Source of the DNA: Topomyia yanbarensis
Lineage: Eukaryota; Arthropoda; Insecta; Diptera; Culicidae
Length of the DNA stretch: 64,000 nucleotides
Assembly: GCF_030247195.1 (NCBI RefSeq)
Contig: NC_080671.1
Location: 102,907,845-102,971,844, forward strand
Direction: 5' to 3'
The notes under the pieces were generated by a model. That model was given only the letters and a program-made list of their open reading frames with translations, did no database searches and was not told the DNA's origin. Below, one piece after another: positions 38,438-49,602 of this stretch. The translations under genes were made by a program, and so were the position numbers. How positions within the stretch are numbered: position 1 is the first letter of the stretch; each line of letters starts with the position of its first letter.

Positions 38438-38699
38438 AATTGTTCAAAATGTGCCTAGTAATTTTGAAGAACCATCATCTACGCGAACCAAACCATCAAA
38501 TAAAGCGGCTATGTTCCCAAATATAAGCAACTTAGAATACGTCCCTCCCGTTCTTTTCTTCTACTTCACTTGTCTGTTTTTGTTTTACTTCTATTAGTTT
38601 GCTTTTCCACTACTCATGTAAACCAAAAAATCAGTCAATTTATACGCTTCTACTTAATGTCTTCATTTTTTTTCCTTTTAATTCGGCATGTTCTTTTTC

Positions 38700-39317
38700 G
38701 TTTTATCACTATATCTTAATTTAGATTCATTATAACACTCATTAACACAATCAATTGCATATGCTCCCATATACACTCATAATATCTCATTCAAAACGTA
38801 CAAACGCCGCTAGCCTTCGCGATAACACAAACCGGGTCTCAAACTCGAACATGCAATTGTAATCATCCACACATACTCGCGATCTCACCAACAACCCACC
38901 GCTAGCGCGATCATGAGTCGGTCACGTTAGGATGTCCCTGCCCTCGTTCTTAACAGCCTAGATGCATGTCTTCAGTTGGACCAATAAAAAATGAGGCTCA
39001 TATTCATTAGACAACACATTCCATGCAAACGTGACCGGGAACTCTAGTGTTATGGGGGAATTATCTTCTAGTACCTGAACCGTACACTAAAAACCAAGCA
39101 ACAAACTCACGTTCCGCGCGGTCATTCAAGAACACACGCGAATATGCATATGGCCACACAGTTACAACATCGAATTTATACACGCGAAATCACATACGTT
39201 CTGGCATACGCGACAAACACGTGAACATACAAGCGCTTAAGCTTTTCGCGATCTTTCACGCACATCTACGGTTGCGGTCTCACAAACTTGATAAAACCAC
39301 GGGATAAAATGAACTTT
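38700..39317 (+). repeat. LINE 5' region, second copy, left part
   Basis: Matches 280-1710: AACACAATCAATTGCATATG, CCTTCGCGATAAC, GGACCAATAAAAAATGAGGC, TCATTAGACAACACATTCC and GACCGGGAACTCTAGTG. The sequence stops at the TTAA where MITE copy B begins and continues at 40,721 with CACTTATAAATTGGCATCAC, which matches CACTTATAAATTCACA at about 935 in the uninterrupted copy. Confidence 0.65.
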
Positions 39318-40720
39318 TTAACCGTTATGTATCCGACGCGGTACCCGGGTACTTTTTTAGGTTTCAATTAACCCTTTCATGCCCAACTTTTTGCTAGTGC
39401 ATGTAGGGTTTCAAAACTATTTTTCCTTGAAAACGGTTGGGTCAAGAAACACGAAAAGCCTATTTTCATAAAGATAGATGCTTTCATGGCAGTGCTAGAA
39501 GCTGGTCAATTTTTACCTTCTTATGCTGAATACAATTCTCCTAGAATAATTACAATAGTCCAATTACGTGGAGAACGTAGCCAACGACAGTCTAAATTGA
39601 TAAGTTTTATCAATTTTCAATAATATTGCACCATAACGAAGACATATGAAAAAATCATTTTCCGTCGTCAACGTAAACTGTCCCTGGCAGCACTGCTTCA
39701 TCGGAATCTAATCAGACTAATTGCAATAACTTCAGTTCTAGAGCTGATCCTTGTAACTTTAGTCACATTAATGAACCTTACTTGTTTTTGTGAGCAAATC
39801 TCACCTCAATCAAAAGTTATAGCTGTTTAAAAACGTTGTTGTCCACAAGCAACATGGGCGTGAATTGGTTAATGAAATTCCTATGTTTTATCCATAGCTG
39901 GAAATTGAAACTTTGTGACATCTTAGAACTTCACTAAGTCAAGCTTTTGGGTTAATAATATTGTTGATATAGTAAGGGGGGGGGGAGATAGGAGGGGCTC
40001 CTGAATTTTTTTACTACGTAACAAGCCGACGTGGGTACCCGGGTACCCACAAAACTGAAATGCCAATAACTAATGTAATTTTCAACCGATTTTGATGCTT
40101 TTGGTTGTTTTGGATTCAGGAACTCATCCGCTTTTGGACTTGGTAAAAATGAATCGGGTTACTTCATCGGCTCCCGGGAATCCGGATTTCCGGAAGCTAG
40201 TTCCAGTACTGGGATACTATTTGTGAACTTCAATGGAATACTAACAATATGGGTATCAAAATTCTTAGAATTGCATCAGTAGGCTGTATCTCGTGGTTTT
40301 GGAACCATTTGGTTATTTGACCCCGGAACGGACATTCCGGAGAAGGTTCCCGTGGGACCGTGAGTGGCCATTCCATTCCAATTCCATTTTTTAAATTGCC
40401 ATAGGGTCCCACAACAATAAATAACTGACTTCCGAGACAATTTGAAGAGTTTTGATACTCGTATTGCTAGGACATTATTAAAATTTACAAATGCCCTAGT
40501 ACAGGAACATTACCCCGAAAATCCGGATTACCAAGCACCAGATTCATTCATCCGGTTCAATTTTGCAAATCAAAAAGTGGACGAGTTCCGGAATCCAAAA
40601 AATCTATAAGTGTCCAAATCGGATAAAGGAAGCCATAGTTATGATCATTTCAATTTGTGGGTACCCGGGTACCCACGTTGGCCTGTTAAAGGTTTTTTTT
40701 GTTGGACACATAACAGTTAA
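39318..40720. mobile_element. TTAA-flanked foldback MITE, piggyBac-like, copy B
   Basis: TTAA lies at 39,318 and 40,717. The ends read CCGTTATGTATCCGAC and, reverse-complemented, CTGTTATGTGTCCAAC, as in copy A. Internally, two arms of about 330 bp (from 40,026 and back from 40,680) start with the palindrome GTGGGTACCCGGGTACCCAC. The flanking LINE 5' sequence is continuous across the insertion if one TTAA is removed. A second MITE sits inside its left part. No transposase. Confidence 0.7.
39368..39872. mobile_element. Second TTAA MITE nested in copy B
   Basis: TTAA at 39,368 and 39,869. Ends are CCCTTTCATGCCCAAC and, reverse-complemented, CCAATTCACGCCCATG. It is 505 bp and non-coding. It differs in its TIR from the host MITE, so it is another family that also targets TTAA. 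Confidence 0.6.
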
Positions 40721-41275
40721 CACTTATAAATTGGCATCACATAATCACAAAATACATACATTAGCTATCAAACCTTATGGAGAAACATATTGTACTTATT
40801 TCTGAACAGCCAACAGTAGTACTGTTCAATGCACCTTTTCATCACATTCTGCAGCGCAATTATTCGTCAAGTATACATCAATCCATTAACCCTACCCCAA
40901 CCCACACCCTGTTCCTCTCTCATGGCGTTTTGGTGGTCCGCATAGACTATTCTGCCATTACCCCTCCTATCATCGGCCTTGGACTGGTTTGCGCTCTCAT
41001 TGCCCCACCAATCGCTGCAAAATGAAAATGAAATGAAGTTTATTTCTGATTTTTATATTATAATGTATTTAAAACGGTTTATACGAAGCATGTTCTGTCC
41101 TTGCGACTTTTATTTTCGGTCGATCAATTTGGAAAAACGTAAAACCTATGGTCCTTATATTGAAACGTATGCAGTATACTACTAAAAAAGCCTTAGTCTG
41201 GCTGAATCTGAACAGTATACTGCGTATAACAGCACGTCAGTCCCGTGTAGATAGGGAAACTATCTTTTGTAGCCC
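40721..41275 (+). repeat. LINE 5' region, second copy, right part
   Basis: Continues the LINE leader after the MITE and runs into the ORF1 remnant. Includes a serine/proline-like frame near 40,880 that I do not regard as coding. Confidence 0.4.
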
Positions 41276-42262
41276 ATGGTCAGTATAGTCTTCTTGGATT
41301 CCTCTGAAAACTATTCATGTCCATATTACTGTAGTGTTAGATCCACAGTTCCGGAAGTGGAGCAATTAGTTAAAGTTAAAATGGAGCTTAATCTCGCTGA
41401 AGTTACGTACATTCAGTTACATCACGTTAAAAACTGTGTTTTGATCACGTTTAGAAGTTTAGCACAGGCAGAAAACTTCATTGAATAGAATAACATGCAA
41501 CACGAGGTCGAGTTTAATAACACCTGAATCAAGAATCCCGGTGCATATGGAAAACGACATGATGGACGTGCATATCCATGATTTGGCTCCGCGCACTAAG
41601 AAAGATTATATCAAACACATCATGTCGCCATATGGAGAAGTAGAATCTATTACGAATGACACCTGGAGAAATTTTTTCACCAGCATTCCCAACGGCGCGC
41701 CGGTGAAAAAATTTCATCGACGCGTTCGTTTTGTGAGCAATACAAATCTATCGAATGCAAATCTCCGAAGGATGGAGTGACCTATAAGCAAACAACGCAA
41801 ATCACATATCCCGGGCAGACACCAACATGCCAATTCTGTAACCATACAGCCTACTACGGAAAAACATGCGCCGAAGCAACTAGTCAAAAGTCGTCTACTA
41901 CAGCCAACTCTAACAAGCAGCCACCGACACCTTCAGATAAACCAAAAACAACGATCCAATTAATCAATAATGCAGGTACAACGACTACGACAACCGCTCC
42001 CAAACCAACGACTGGCATCACCAATAAAGAAGAAAATACCGATGAAGACGGATTTACAACAGCGACCCGTAAGAACAAGAAACAAATAAGAACCTCTGAT
42101 CGTGAACAGCAAGAAAACAGTACCGATGATGACATGGACGGGAACGAGAACGCGAGAGAAGGCACACTGAATGACTCCCAAGCGGCTTCATCGCCAAGGA
42201 AAAGGATCTCAACACGCAGCAGCAAGCTGCGTCAACAAGATCTGGAAGGCCGACATTCTTAA
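41276..42262 (+). pseudogene. LINE ORF1 (gag-like) remnant
   Basis: Three frame segments line up into one ORF1: VEQLVKVKMELNLAEVTYIQ..SLAQAENFIE, then PVHMENDMMDVHIHDLAPRT..IMSPYGEVESITNDTW, then ITYPGQTPTCQFCNHTAYYG with a single CCHC-like knuckle and a Thr/Lys-rich tail ending in a stop near 42,262. A stop at 41,488 and two compensating frameshifts break it. The central part resembles an RRM fold common in LINE ORF1. The opposite-strand LINE that begins at about 42,265 has replaced the expected ORF2. Confidence 0.7.
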
Positions 42263-42264
42263 CA

Positions 42265-44845
42265 TTCTATTTTTTTTATTTTTACTTATTGTAAAAAATT
42301 GAAGGACCCGCGGCTCAGTTGTGCTAACGCATTGAGCCATTTCAAATATATCTTTAGATTACAAAAAAGAAGAAAGGACAATAGCACTTCATTTTGGGCG
42401 GGGTCGTTGGAGAGGATCTCTGATGGTCGTCGATCTCCGGACAGTTCTCTAGTATAAGTTCCACCGTGGTTCGGGTTCCGCATGTAGCGCAGGACACGCG
42501 ATACTGTGTGGGTACAGTCCCTGGTCACTGTACCCAGCAAATGGTTGTGAGTGGGTCACATTCGACCTCGAAAGCCGGAATAAATGGTTGGTTTGATTCC
42601 CCTGACTCGAGGACGGAAATGACTGACAGAGTCCGACAGATCTTCCGGTTTCTGAGTCATAGCGAACGCAATAGCTGACGCCTCGGCAGAGAACACTGAG
42701 CATGACCCCGCAAGGCGGAGGGAGAACACTATCCTTATTCCGCTTACTGTTACTCTAAGCACATCTCCACTCTTGGAGCCTTCAGTGAATATCCGCACGT
42801 GATTCCTATACCTGGTGGCCATCAGTCGGTTATGGCGCCGACATTCAGTTGACTGTCTGTAGCAGGAAACAGTCCTCTCCAGCTGTACGCACCAAGAATC
42901 CCAACACTCTTCTGACGATGGTGAGTGCAGCCGCCCTACGAATGGGGAGAATCCCGGCCTCCACGCAGCCAAATCCACGGTTATCCCCAAGATCTTCGGT
43001 TCCTTACAGCGAATGATCGCTCCATTCAGCAGGATCGACCTCCCTGTTGCAATATGGTTTGTGTTGCAGCAGCGCGTAATCAAACTTTAAGCGGGTTCCA
43101 TGTTAAAACCGGACGCTTCGTTTGGACAGATAGTTGCTCAGGAAGTGGTCCATGTTTCCGGTAATCCCCCAGTTCGCCAGCTGTTGCAGTACACCGTGAC
43201 GTGATGCCTTCGCCATGTCGATTACAGCGACGTCGGCATGCAAGCCGTCGGTTATAGAATGTCGTAGTATCTTTCCAAAACTGGTAAAGTAGTCGTTAGT
43301 CCTGCACCACATCGCTCCTCCAGTAGGTCCAGCAATCATCTATTGACCATTCGCTCCATCGAATTAGCGAAGCAGAGGAGCAGACTGATGGGGCGAAAAT
43401 CGTCCGGCGTTCTATTCCTCTGGCATCGCTCTGGGATAGGGTGCTTCCTTCCACGAAGCGGGCATCGGCTCGCCACTCCAAACGCGGTTAATACTGTTCA
43501 ATGTCGCTCGCTTGGCTACCGGGGGGAATGTCGTAGTAGGGGATAGTCAACGTCATCCAATCCGGCAGACCTGTCGTGTGCCGATTCTAACACCGCACAA
43601 AGTTTTCTTCCGGTGAAAAGTAGTATAGCTTGGCATGGGTCGGATTCAAAACGCACGAGGCTGTTCTCCGCCCTTTGTTTGATTCGCATGAACGAATAAA
43701 GGAGGGCGGTGTCGACAGATAGCGAAGCGAAGTGCCTGCATAGCTCGTTACCGATGGTCGTGAGTTCAATCGTCACGCGCGCGTTAACGACAATGGCATA
43801 ACCGCTATGTCGTTTTCCGCATAAGGCGTTAACTCTCCACCCAAGCCCTGATGTCGAGAATTCTGGAGAGATACCTTCCAGAAACCTGGTCCAGTCTTGG
43901 TCTCGTTTCTGGCCTTACTGAAGTGATCTGCTCGATTTCGGTGTATCCATAGAAATGCTCGCAGTGTGCACACTCGACCTCTGGGCACGACCAGTGCATC
44001 GCATATCGAGGAGGGTTCCCACTTGTCCCTCAGCGGGCCCAATCTACCCGATCGTAGAGTCACCGCCTTCGGCGGGTTGTAGTAGGCAGTGATTGGGCTT
44101 ACTTAACCTGGCTAGGGAAGTGGTCACTGTTGCATGGGTCGGCGAGAACAATCCACCCACAAGTTCCTGCAAACAATGACGTCGATGGCGGAATTCTATC
44201 TGTTCGTGGAAGAATGTCGAACTATCGTCGTTGAGAACAATAGCGTCGTTATTTTCAACTACTTCAGCGATGTCGTTTCCTCTCCTGTTGCGTGTACGCG
44301 AGCCCCCCACATCATGTGGTGCCCGTTTACATCTCCCATGGGTGATGAATGGCGACAGATATTAGCTCGATATCCAAAGGTATCTATCGGGATGGCACAT
44401 CGACCCGGATGGCCAGACCCACCGCCTGATAGATGGTATCCCCACTGGCGTAGTCCCACGAATATCGGTGTCCAAAACAATGATGCCGGGTTAGTCTAAT
44501 TCCGATGTGCGTCTCCTGTAGGGATGGATGAATCTATTGGGCGTTGAGTGCACTGGTACTTATCCTGGGGTGCCGGGACATCCCACGCCAATAGCCGCCG
44601 GAGGAGCATCGCTACAAGGTCGAACGTCCCCGGTCAGGGCCGGCATGGGGGAGTGCGCGTTACGATTGGTGACTACTAGATTCCTGGGTGCTTTAAAATA
44701 TACGTTAAGACGGACAGTTATTCACGGTTCATATTTTTCGGCTTGGTAGAGGCGGGTTGTCGATCACCTCCTTCGAAGCCTACACTCCTGGTATCGGTGG
44801 GTGAAAGTCGCTTTCGCATTTTTGAGGATGAGGGAAAAAAGTGAA
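42265..44845 (-). mobile_element. Degraded LINE with RNase H (Loa/I type)
   Basis: Minus-strand remnants occur in the order EN, RT, RNase H from right to left. The 3' end has GGCTCAATGCGTTAGCACAA and an A-rich tail (T-rich 42,268-42,300 on +). EN: LQETHIGI near 44,510, GDVNGHHMMWGA near 44,340, VVENNDAIVLNDDSSTFF near 44,230. RT: VAVIDMAKASRHGVLQQLAN near 43,220. RNase H start: RIFTEGSKSG near 42,790. Many stops and frameshifts. Presence of RNase H with this EN favours the Loa or I lineages. Confidence 0.7.
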
Positions 44846-44855
44846 AAGTTTTTGT

Positions 44856-46090
44856 TTCTATATCTACTCGATAAGTTTATAATCGTCCCATTCCGAAAAT
44901 GTCCATATTGTTCAGATTATAGAGAATTTATCAAACTCGTAATTCGTCATCTTGGTTTTCAAGATAGTTCCACGCATCGATTTCCGTCATGGACTCATCA
45001 ACTCCATTCCGAAATATCCATATTGTTGAGGTTATAGAGAATTTATTCAAACCGGAAGTCGCCACCTTGGGTTTCAAATTGGATTGAGACATCGATTTCC
45101 ATCATCTACTCGTCAACAACAATTCGAAAGTACTTATATTGTTGAGGTTGTAGGGACTAACCGAAGCGGAGGTCGCCATCTTGCATTTCAAAAAAAGTAA
45201 CAGACATCGATCTCCGTCATGTGCTTCTCAACCATGTTCTGAAAATACGCTTTTTGTTGAGGTTATAGAGAATTTATTTAAACCGGCAGCTGCCATCTTC
45301 GATTTTAAAATGGCTCTAGACATCGATTCCCATTCTATACTCGTCAAGCTTATTTCAAAAGTATTCAAATTGTTGCGATTATAGAGATTTTATCTAAACC
45401 GGAAGTCGACATCTTGGATTTCAAGATGGTTTCAGATATCGATTTTCTTCATCTACTCGTCAAACCTATTCGGAACATACCCATATTGTTGAGGTTTTAG
45501 TTACTTTATCTAAACCATAAGTTACCATCTTGGGTTTCAAAATGGCTTCAGACTTCGATTTCCGTCATCTACTCATCAACCCCATTCTGAAAATACCCAT
45601 ATGGTTGAGGGATTAAAGACTTCATTTAGACCGGTCGACGGCATTTTGGATTTCAAAATTGTTTTAGACATCGATTCCCGTCATGTACTCGTTCACCTCA
45701 TTCTGATAAAATCGGGTCTTCACTGTATTGTTGAGGTTGTAGAAACTTTATCTAGACTGGAAGTTGCCATCTTGGGCTTCAAAATAGCTTCAAACATCGA
45801 TTTCCGTCATCTACTCGTCAACTCCATTCCGAAAATACTCATGTAGTTGAGGTTATAAAGATTTTACCTAAACCGGAAGTGGACATCTTGGATTTCAAAA
45901 TGGCTTTAGACGTCGATTCCGGTCATGTACTCGTCCACTTCGATCCGTAAATACTCTTATTGTTGAGGCTATAGAGAATTTACCTATAAAGGAAATATTG
46001 GATTTTGAAATGGCTTCATGGCTCATTCAGAAAATACCCATATTGTTGAGACTTGTTATAGAGAATTTATCTAAATCGGAAATTTTAAAA
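44856..46090 (+). repeat. 117-bp minisatellite array, copy 2
   Basis: Repeats the array at 5,337-6,830 from the same starting sequence and largely in the same unit order. GTTGAGGTTATAG-type words fall at about 45,025, 45,142, 45,256, 45,372, 45,488, 45,605, 45,729, 45,846 and 45,962, a spacing of 114-124 bp. Each unit contains CCGGAAGTYGCCATCTTGGG and CATCGATTTCCGTCATCTAC. Confidence 0.85.
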
Positions 46091-46937
46091 TTCGAGTAGC
46101 CTTTGCACTAATGGTACACGGTACTTAACCCTCGCGTAATAGACCGGGCAGAAGCCAGTGAGTGGGTCCCGGCCGGGTGATTGAGGCCGAACTTCGGATT
46201 AAAATCTGGTGGCGCGGTCCGGGTGAAGGATTGAGTTTTTAAATGCGGAGCTTATGTTGAAAACAACCGAAGGCTTGAATCTAACTGGGAAGGAGAAGTA
46301 TGAAAAGTTAGGAATGTAAGAAAAGTTAATGAAAGTTATGAAAATTTAGAGATATCGTACTCATTAGAAACAGGCTTACGCTCAAGTCTACCAACATGTC
46401 TCACGGTAAAAACAGACTTGCCCCTCTTGATCACAGCTTGTCACCACCTCAAACTTCTATTAATTCTCGGTCTTTGGACAATCATTGGACCAGGATTTCA
46501 GCTTTGTAGCTTCACTAGCACTTCAGGGAAACGGTCGCACTTCTGAAAATGCCAGCTGAAAGGTTAAGGCAGAGCTTACACATCAGCTTTTGAAAGAAAT
46601 GTGCAGAGCTAATTACTGAACAGACCGATCGGGCGTAAAGACCGAACTGAGAGAAATGGTCTCCGTTAATGGCGACATTTGGTGGAAAGTCTTCCCTGGA
46701 ATTCGTAACGTTGCTCGGGTGGTAATATTGCGGCCTGTTCTTATTTCGTGACCTTAGAGTATAGCACCCTCTATGCTCAAACAACGCTGTGCACTTGTGA
46801 TAATCAAAACCTTGCGCGGAAAAAAGAAGAAAAACAGAAGAGACTCATCAAAAATCAGCACACTGACTCCTATCGAACCAGTTACGAATATTAACGTTGG
46901 ATTTCTGTGTTTCGAATTCATCTCTACTAGCACGACT
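46091..46937. other. Intron, includes a repeat shared with the window start
   Basis: 46,380-46,430 matches bases 1-60. The GGTCCCGGCCGGGTGATTGA region near 46,165 is GC-rich and looks like another dispersed repeat. No gene. Confidence 0.4.
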
Positions 46938-47979
46938 CAGGGTTGTTACGGAAGACGACAAAATAAAAACGCGCCAAATCCGCGCGAGGTTTTGGGCGGT
47001 TCTAATAACCAATGTAGTTGGGACTGTGGCCACATTTGCAATTTTGGTGCCACTGACATATGATCAATCATATGGGGGATAGACCACTAGTGAAAAATTA
47101 TTCCCATTATCCCCTTAGGGGTAACCCACCAGCAAATGAGTGTTTGGGACCGTGAAAAAAGGTGGAGCTAGCGTTCTGGAAAAATTACCGGATCGCTGTT
47201 TTTTAGGGAATTCCCTCAAAAGTGTTATGTATGTTAGTCTGTGCTGAAATTGCGAATGCGCATATTTTGAACTGTGAAGCACAGAGTTTGTTGATCACAA
47301 CAACATCCGACGCCCTGATTACACCTTCCGGAAAACAGACGTTCCTTGAAATATTTCAGAACTGCTCAGGCGGTGGTATTTTATTTTGCGTGCGATCCTC
47401 GTACCCGACCCTGTCGTGATTTTATTACTTTTCAGCAAAATTAATTTGCTCCTTTTTCCATCGCGTGGCAATTCGAGAAAACACCTACCTTGTCAAAAAG
47501 ATTTCGCAGGATTTCAAGATAAAAACTTTCTGAATGGATTGCTGTCAAAAGCTTCTATAACCGACCACTAAGATCACTTCATCGGTCAAAGCAGCGAACC
47601 GATGTTAACCTGTGTTTCAACATTTTTAAATAAGTTTTGACTTCGTAAATTATAAGTGGAACCTTGTTCATAATATTCGCAATCACTTTAAATGTTTTCA
47701 AAGCAGCATAACGGAGTCGCTGGATAATTTTCATAACCACAACTCGTTTCTCTGAGGAATTAGTGTTCCCAGCGATTGAAGTGAAAGTTAATAGTATACA
47801 TCTTAAACAAAATGATTAATAAACATGTTAGGAGAGACTCCGATAAATGAAACACGGTCCAAAATTGAATTCGTGCCAAATCCGCGCGATGCGTCAAATT
47901 GAGAACAAAAACGCGCCAAATCCGCAAAAATCGCTAAATCTGCGAAAATCGCAAAATCCGCGCGACCGTAACAACCCTG
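46938..47979. mobile_element. TIR element with CAGGGTTGTTACGG ends
   Basis: Left end CAGGGTTGTTACGG and right end CCGTAACAACCCTG are perfect 14-bp inverted repeats, 1,042 bp apart. Inside, GCGCCAAATCCGCGCGA words recur near both ends. CAGGG-initial ends suit hAT-like elements, but the flanking octamers (GCACGACT and TCACTTGG) do not match, so no target duplication supports that. No transposase. Confidence 0.5.
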
Positions 47980-49101
47980 TCACTTGGGTTAGACGATAAA
48001 TCATACAGAAACTTTCATTTACTGGTGAAAAAGTTAAAACGACCTCTGTTTTTTGGCTTGGGAACCATACGCCTGACACTATGCTATAGTTTTGTGTCCT
48101 CGTGTGTAACATTAGTTGAATTCATGCCTTTGCACAGTAACAGTCAAATCTCTGGATTTTTTAAGAGTTGTGACTCTCCTCACATACATTCTGATTTCAT
48201 TCGGCTAGTCAGTAAAGAAAGGAATGACGGTAGGACCGAAGCGAACTGGCCGTTCGAATTAACAATTTTTTTGGTACATAAGAGCCAATACCCTATTTAA
48301 GATTTTTTGGTGCTATTCAACGGGAAAAACAGATCAAAAGATTCGAACATGCAACCCTTGGGACTCCGGCCCAATACACAAACCCTTACGCTATCCTTGG
48401 GATATAATGATGTCCCAGAAAGAATAAATGATTATCACATTGGCGACAGTGATCGTATCCTGCCTCTAAAGCGATATCACACTCAACCGCAGCTGGAGTC
48501 TCAAGGGTTGCAAGTTCGAATCTTGCCTCCGGAGGGAATATTCTTTTTTCACATAACTGCTTTCGCTAAAGGGGGTCCTCTTGTATAATCGTGCAAAAAG
48601 CACCAAATGCCTGATTTTTTTAGGAAGTAAACTGACTTAGATATGTGCGCTATTCTGCAAAATGTTTATTAAGTTTTCATCCATGAAATCAAAATTTTTG
48701 ACTGTAAGGTGTCAAAAATGGCGGCTTTTTCAAGACAAGATTTTTTTGAATCTGTGAATCAATCAACTTCTCGTTTTGCCCGCCTAAAAGTAGACAATAT
48801 TCTCCTAGCTGTAACCTACAAAATCGCAAAATTTTGTTCATTTACAATTTTTCTCAGCCGACCAAAGTGGAAAAACCATGCGAAATAACGATACTTTATT
48901 TTCAAGTAACCGCCATTTTGTTTCTATAACGAATTTGTTCATGTTTTTTATGTTGGGCGCCTCCACGGAATGTAATCTTTGAGCTCGTTAGTGTTTTTTG
49001 CTTGTAGACGACGAAATGCGACCTGTATCCTGCCCGTAGATGAGGTCGTAAAATTTTGAAATAAAAAAAACCTATAATTAAATTAGTTATGGGATTTTGT
49101 A
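47980..49101. other. Intron with tRNA-like T-arm motifs
   Basis: At 48,330-48,545, GGGTTGCAAGTTCGAATCTT on + and GGGTTGCATGTTCGAATCTT on - form an inverted pair. The plus one has a perfect T-stem (GCAAG/CTTGC) and each has a box-A-like word upstream. The acceptor stems do not pair, so these are degenerate tRNA-like or SINE sequences, not tRNA genes. The rest is featureless. Confidence 0.4.
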
Positions 49102-49468
49102 TTTCGACTTCGTCTCATTAGCATCCGACACAAACTTAGTGATAGAGGTAAGCTAGCGTCGGATTGACACTAGTTCCAAAAAACGAAAACCCTATTTATG
49201 TTTCTGAGCAACCTCCTAGTCCTATAGAAAAGGATTTCTTTTTATGTAGATGAGAAATTAATCAAATCAAAACTTCGTTTGGCTTAGCAAGCTAATGCAA
49301 TATGAACTATGCTGTAGTTCTCCGTAGTTGGGAAAATTGAAGAGAAAACTTTTTTTTTCATCATTGAGGTAAAAATTGTTTAAAACCATCTTTGCGTGCG
49401 CGTCAATACGGCGCTAGCTTAGTCCTGTCACTAAGTTAGCGTCGGGTTCTGATGAGACGAAGTCAAAA
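49102..49468. mobile_element. TIR MITE with TTTCGACTTCGTCTCAT ends
   Basis: Left TTTCGACTTCGTCTCATTAG pairs with right CTGATGAGACGAAGTCAAAA, and CACAAACTTAGTGA pairs with TCACTAAGTTAGCG just inside. It is 367 bp and ends about 130 bp before the last PTEN exon. The same ends mark 62,213-63,047 and, in part, 5,148 and 31,360. Confidence 0.65.
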
Positions 49469-49602
49469 AGCATACTGTCTCCGATTTTTCACAGAAGTAC
49501 GAAGTGATAACCATTCTTCTTATTGCAATCTTCGACTATATTCCACCATACCCTTAATTCAACAACCCTACTTCATATTATTTTCTTCTTTTATCATTGC
49601 AG

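Noticed and set aside
46938..47979. hAT transposon on the basis of CAGGG ends
   Set aside because: The flanking octamers do not match, so superfamily assignment is not supported; kept only as a TIR element.
48330..48545. Two tRNA genes in opposite orientation
   Set aside because: T-arm and box-like words are present, but acceptor stems do not pair; better seen as degenerate SINE or tRNA-like remnants.
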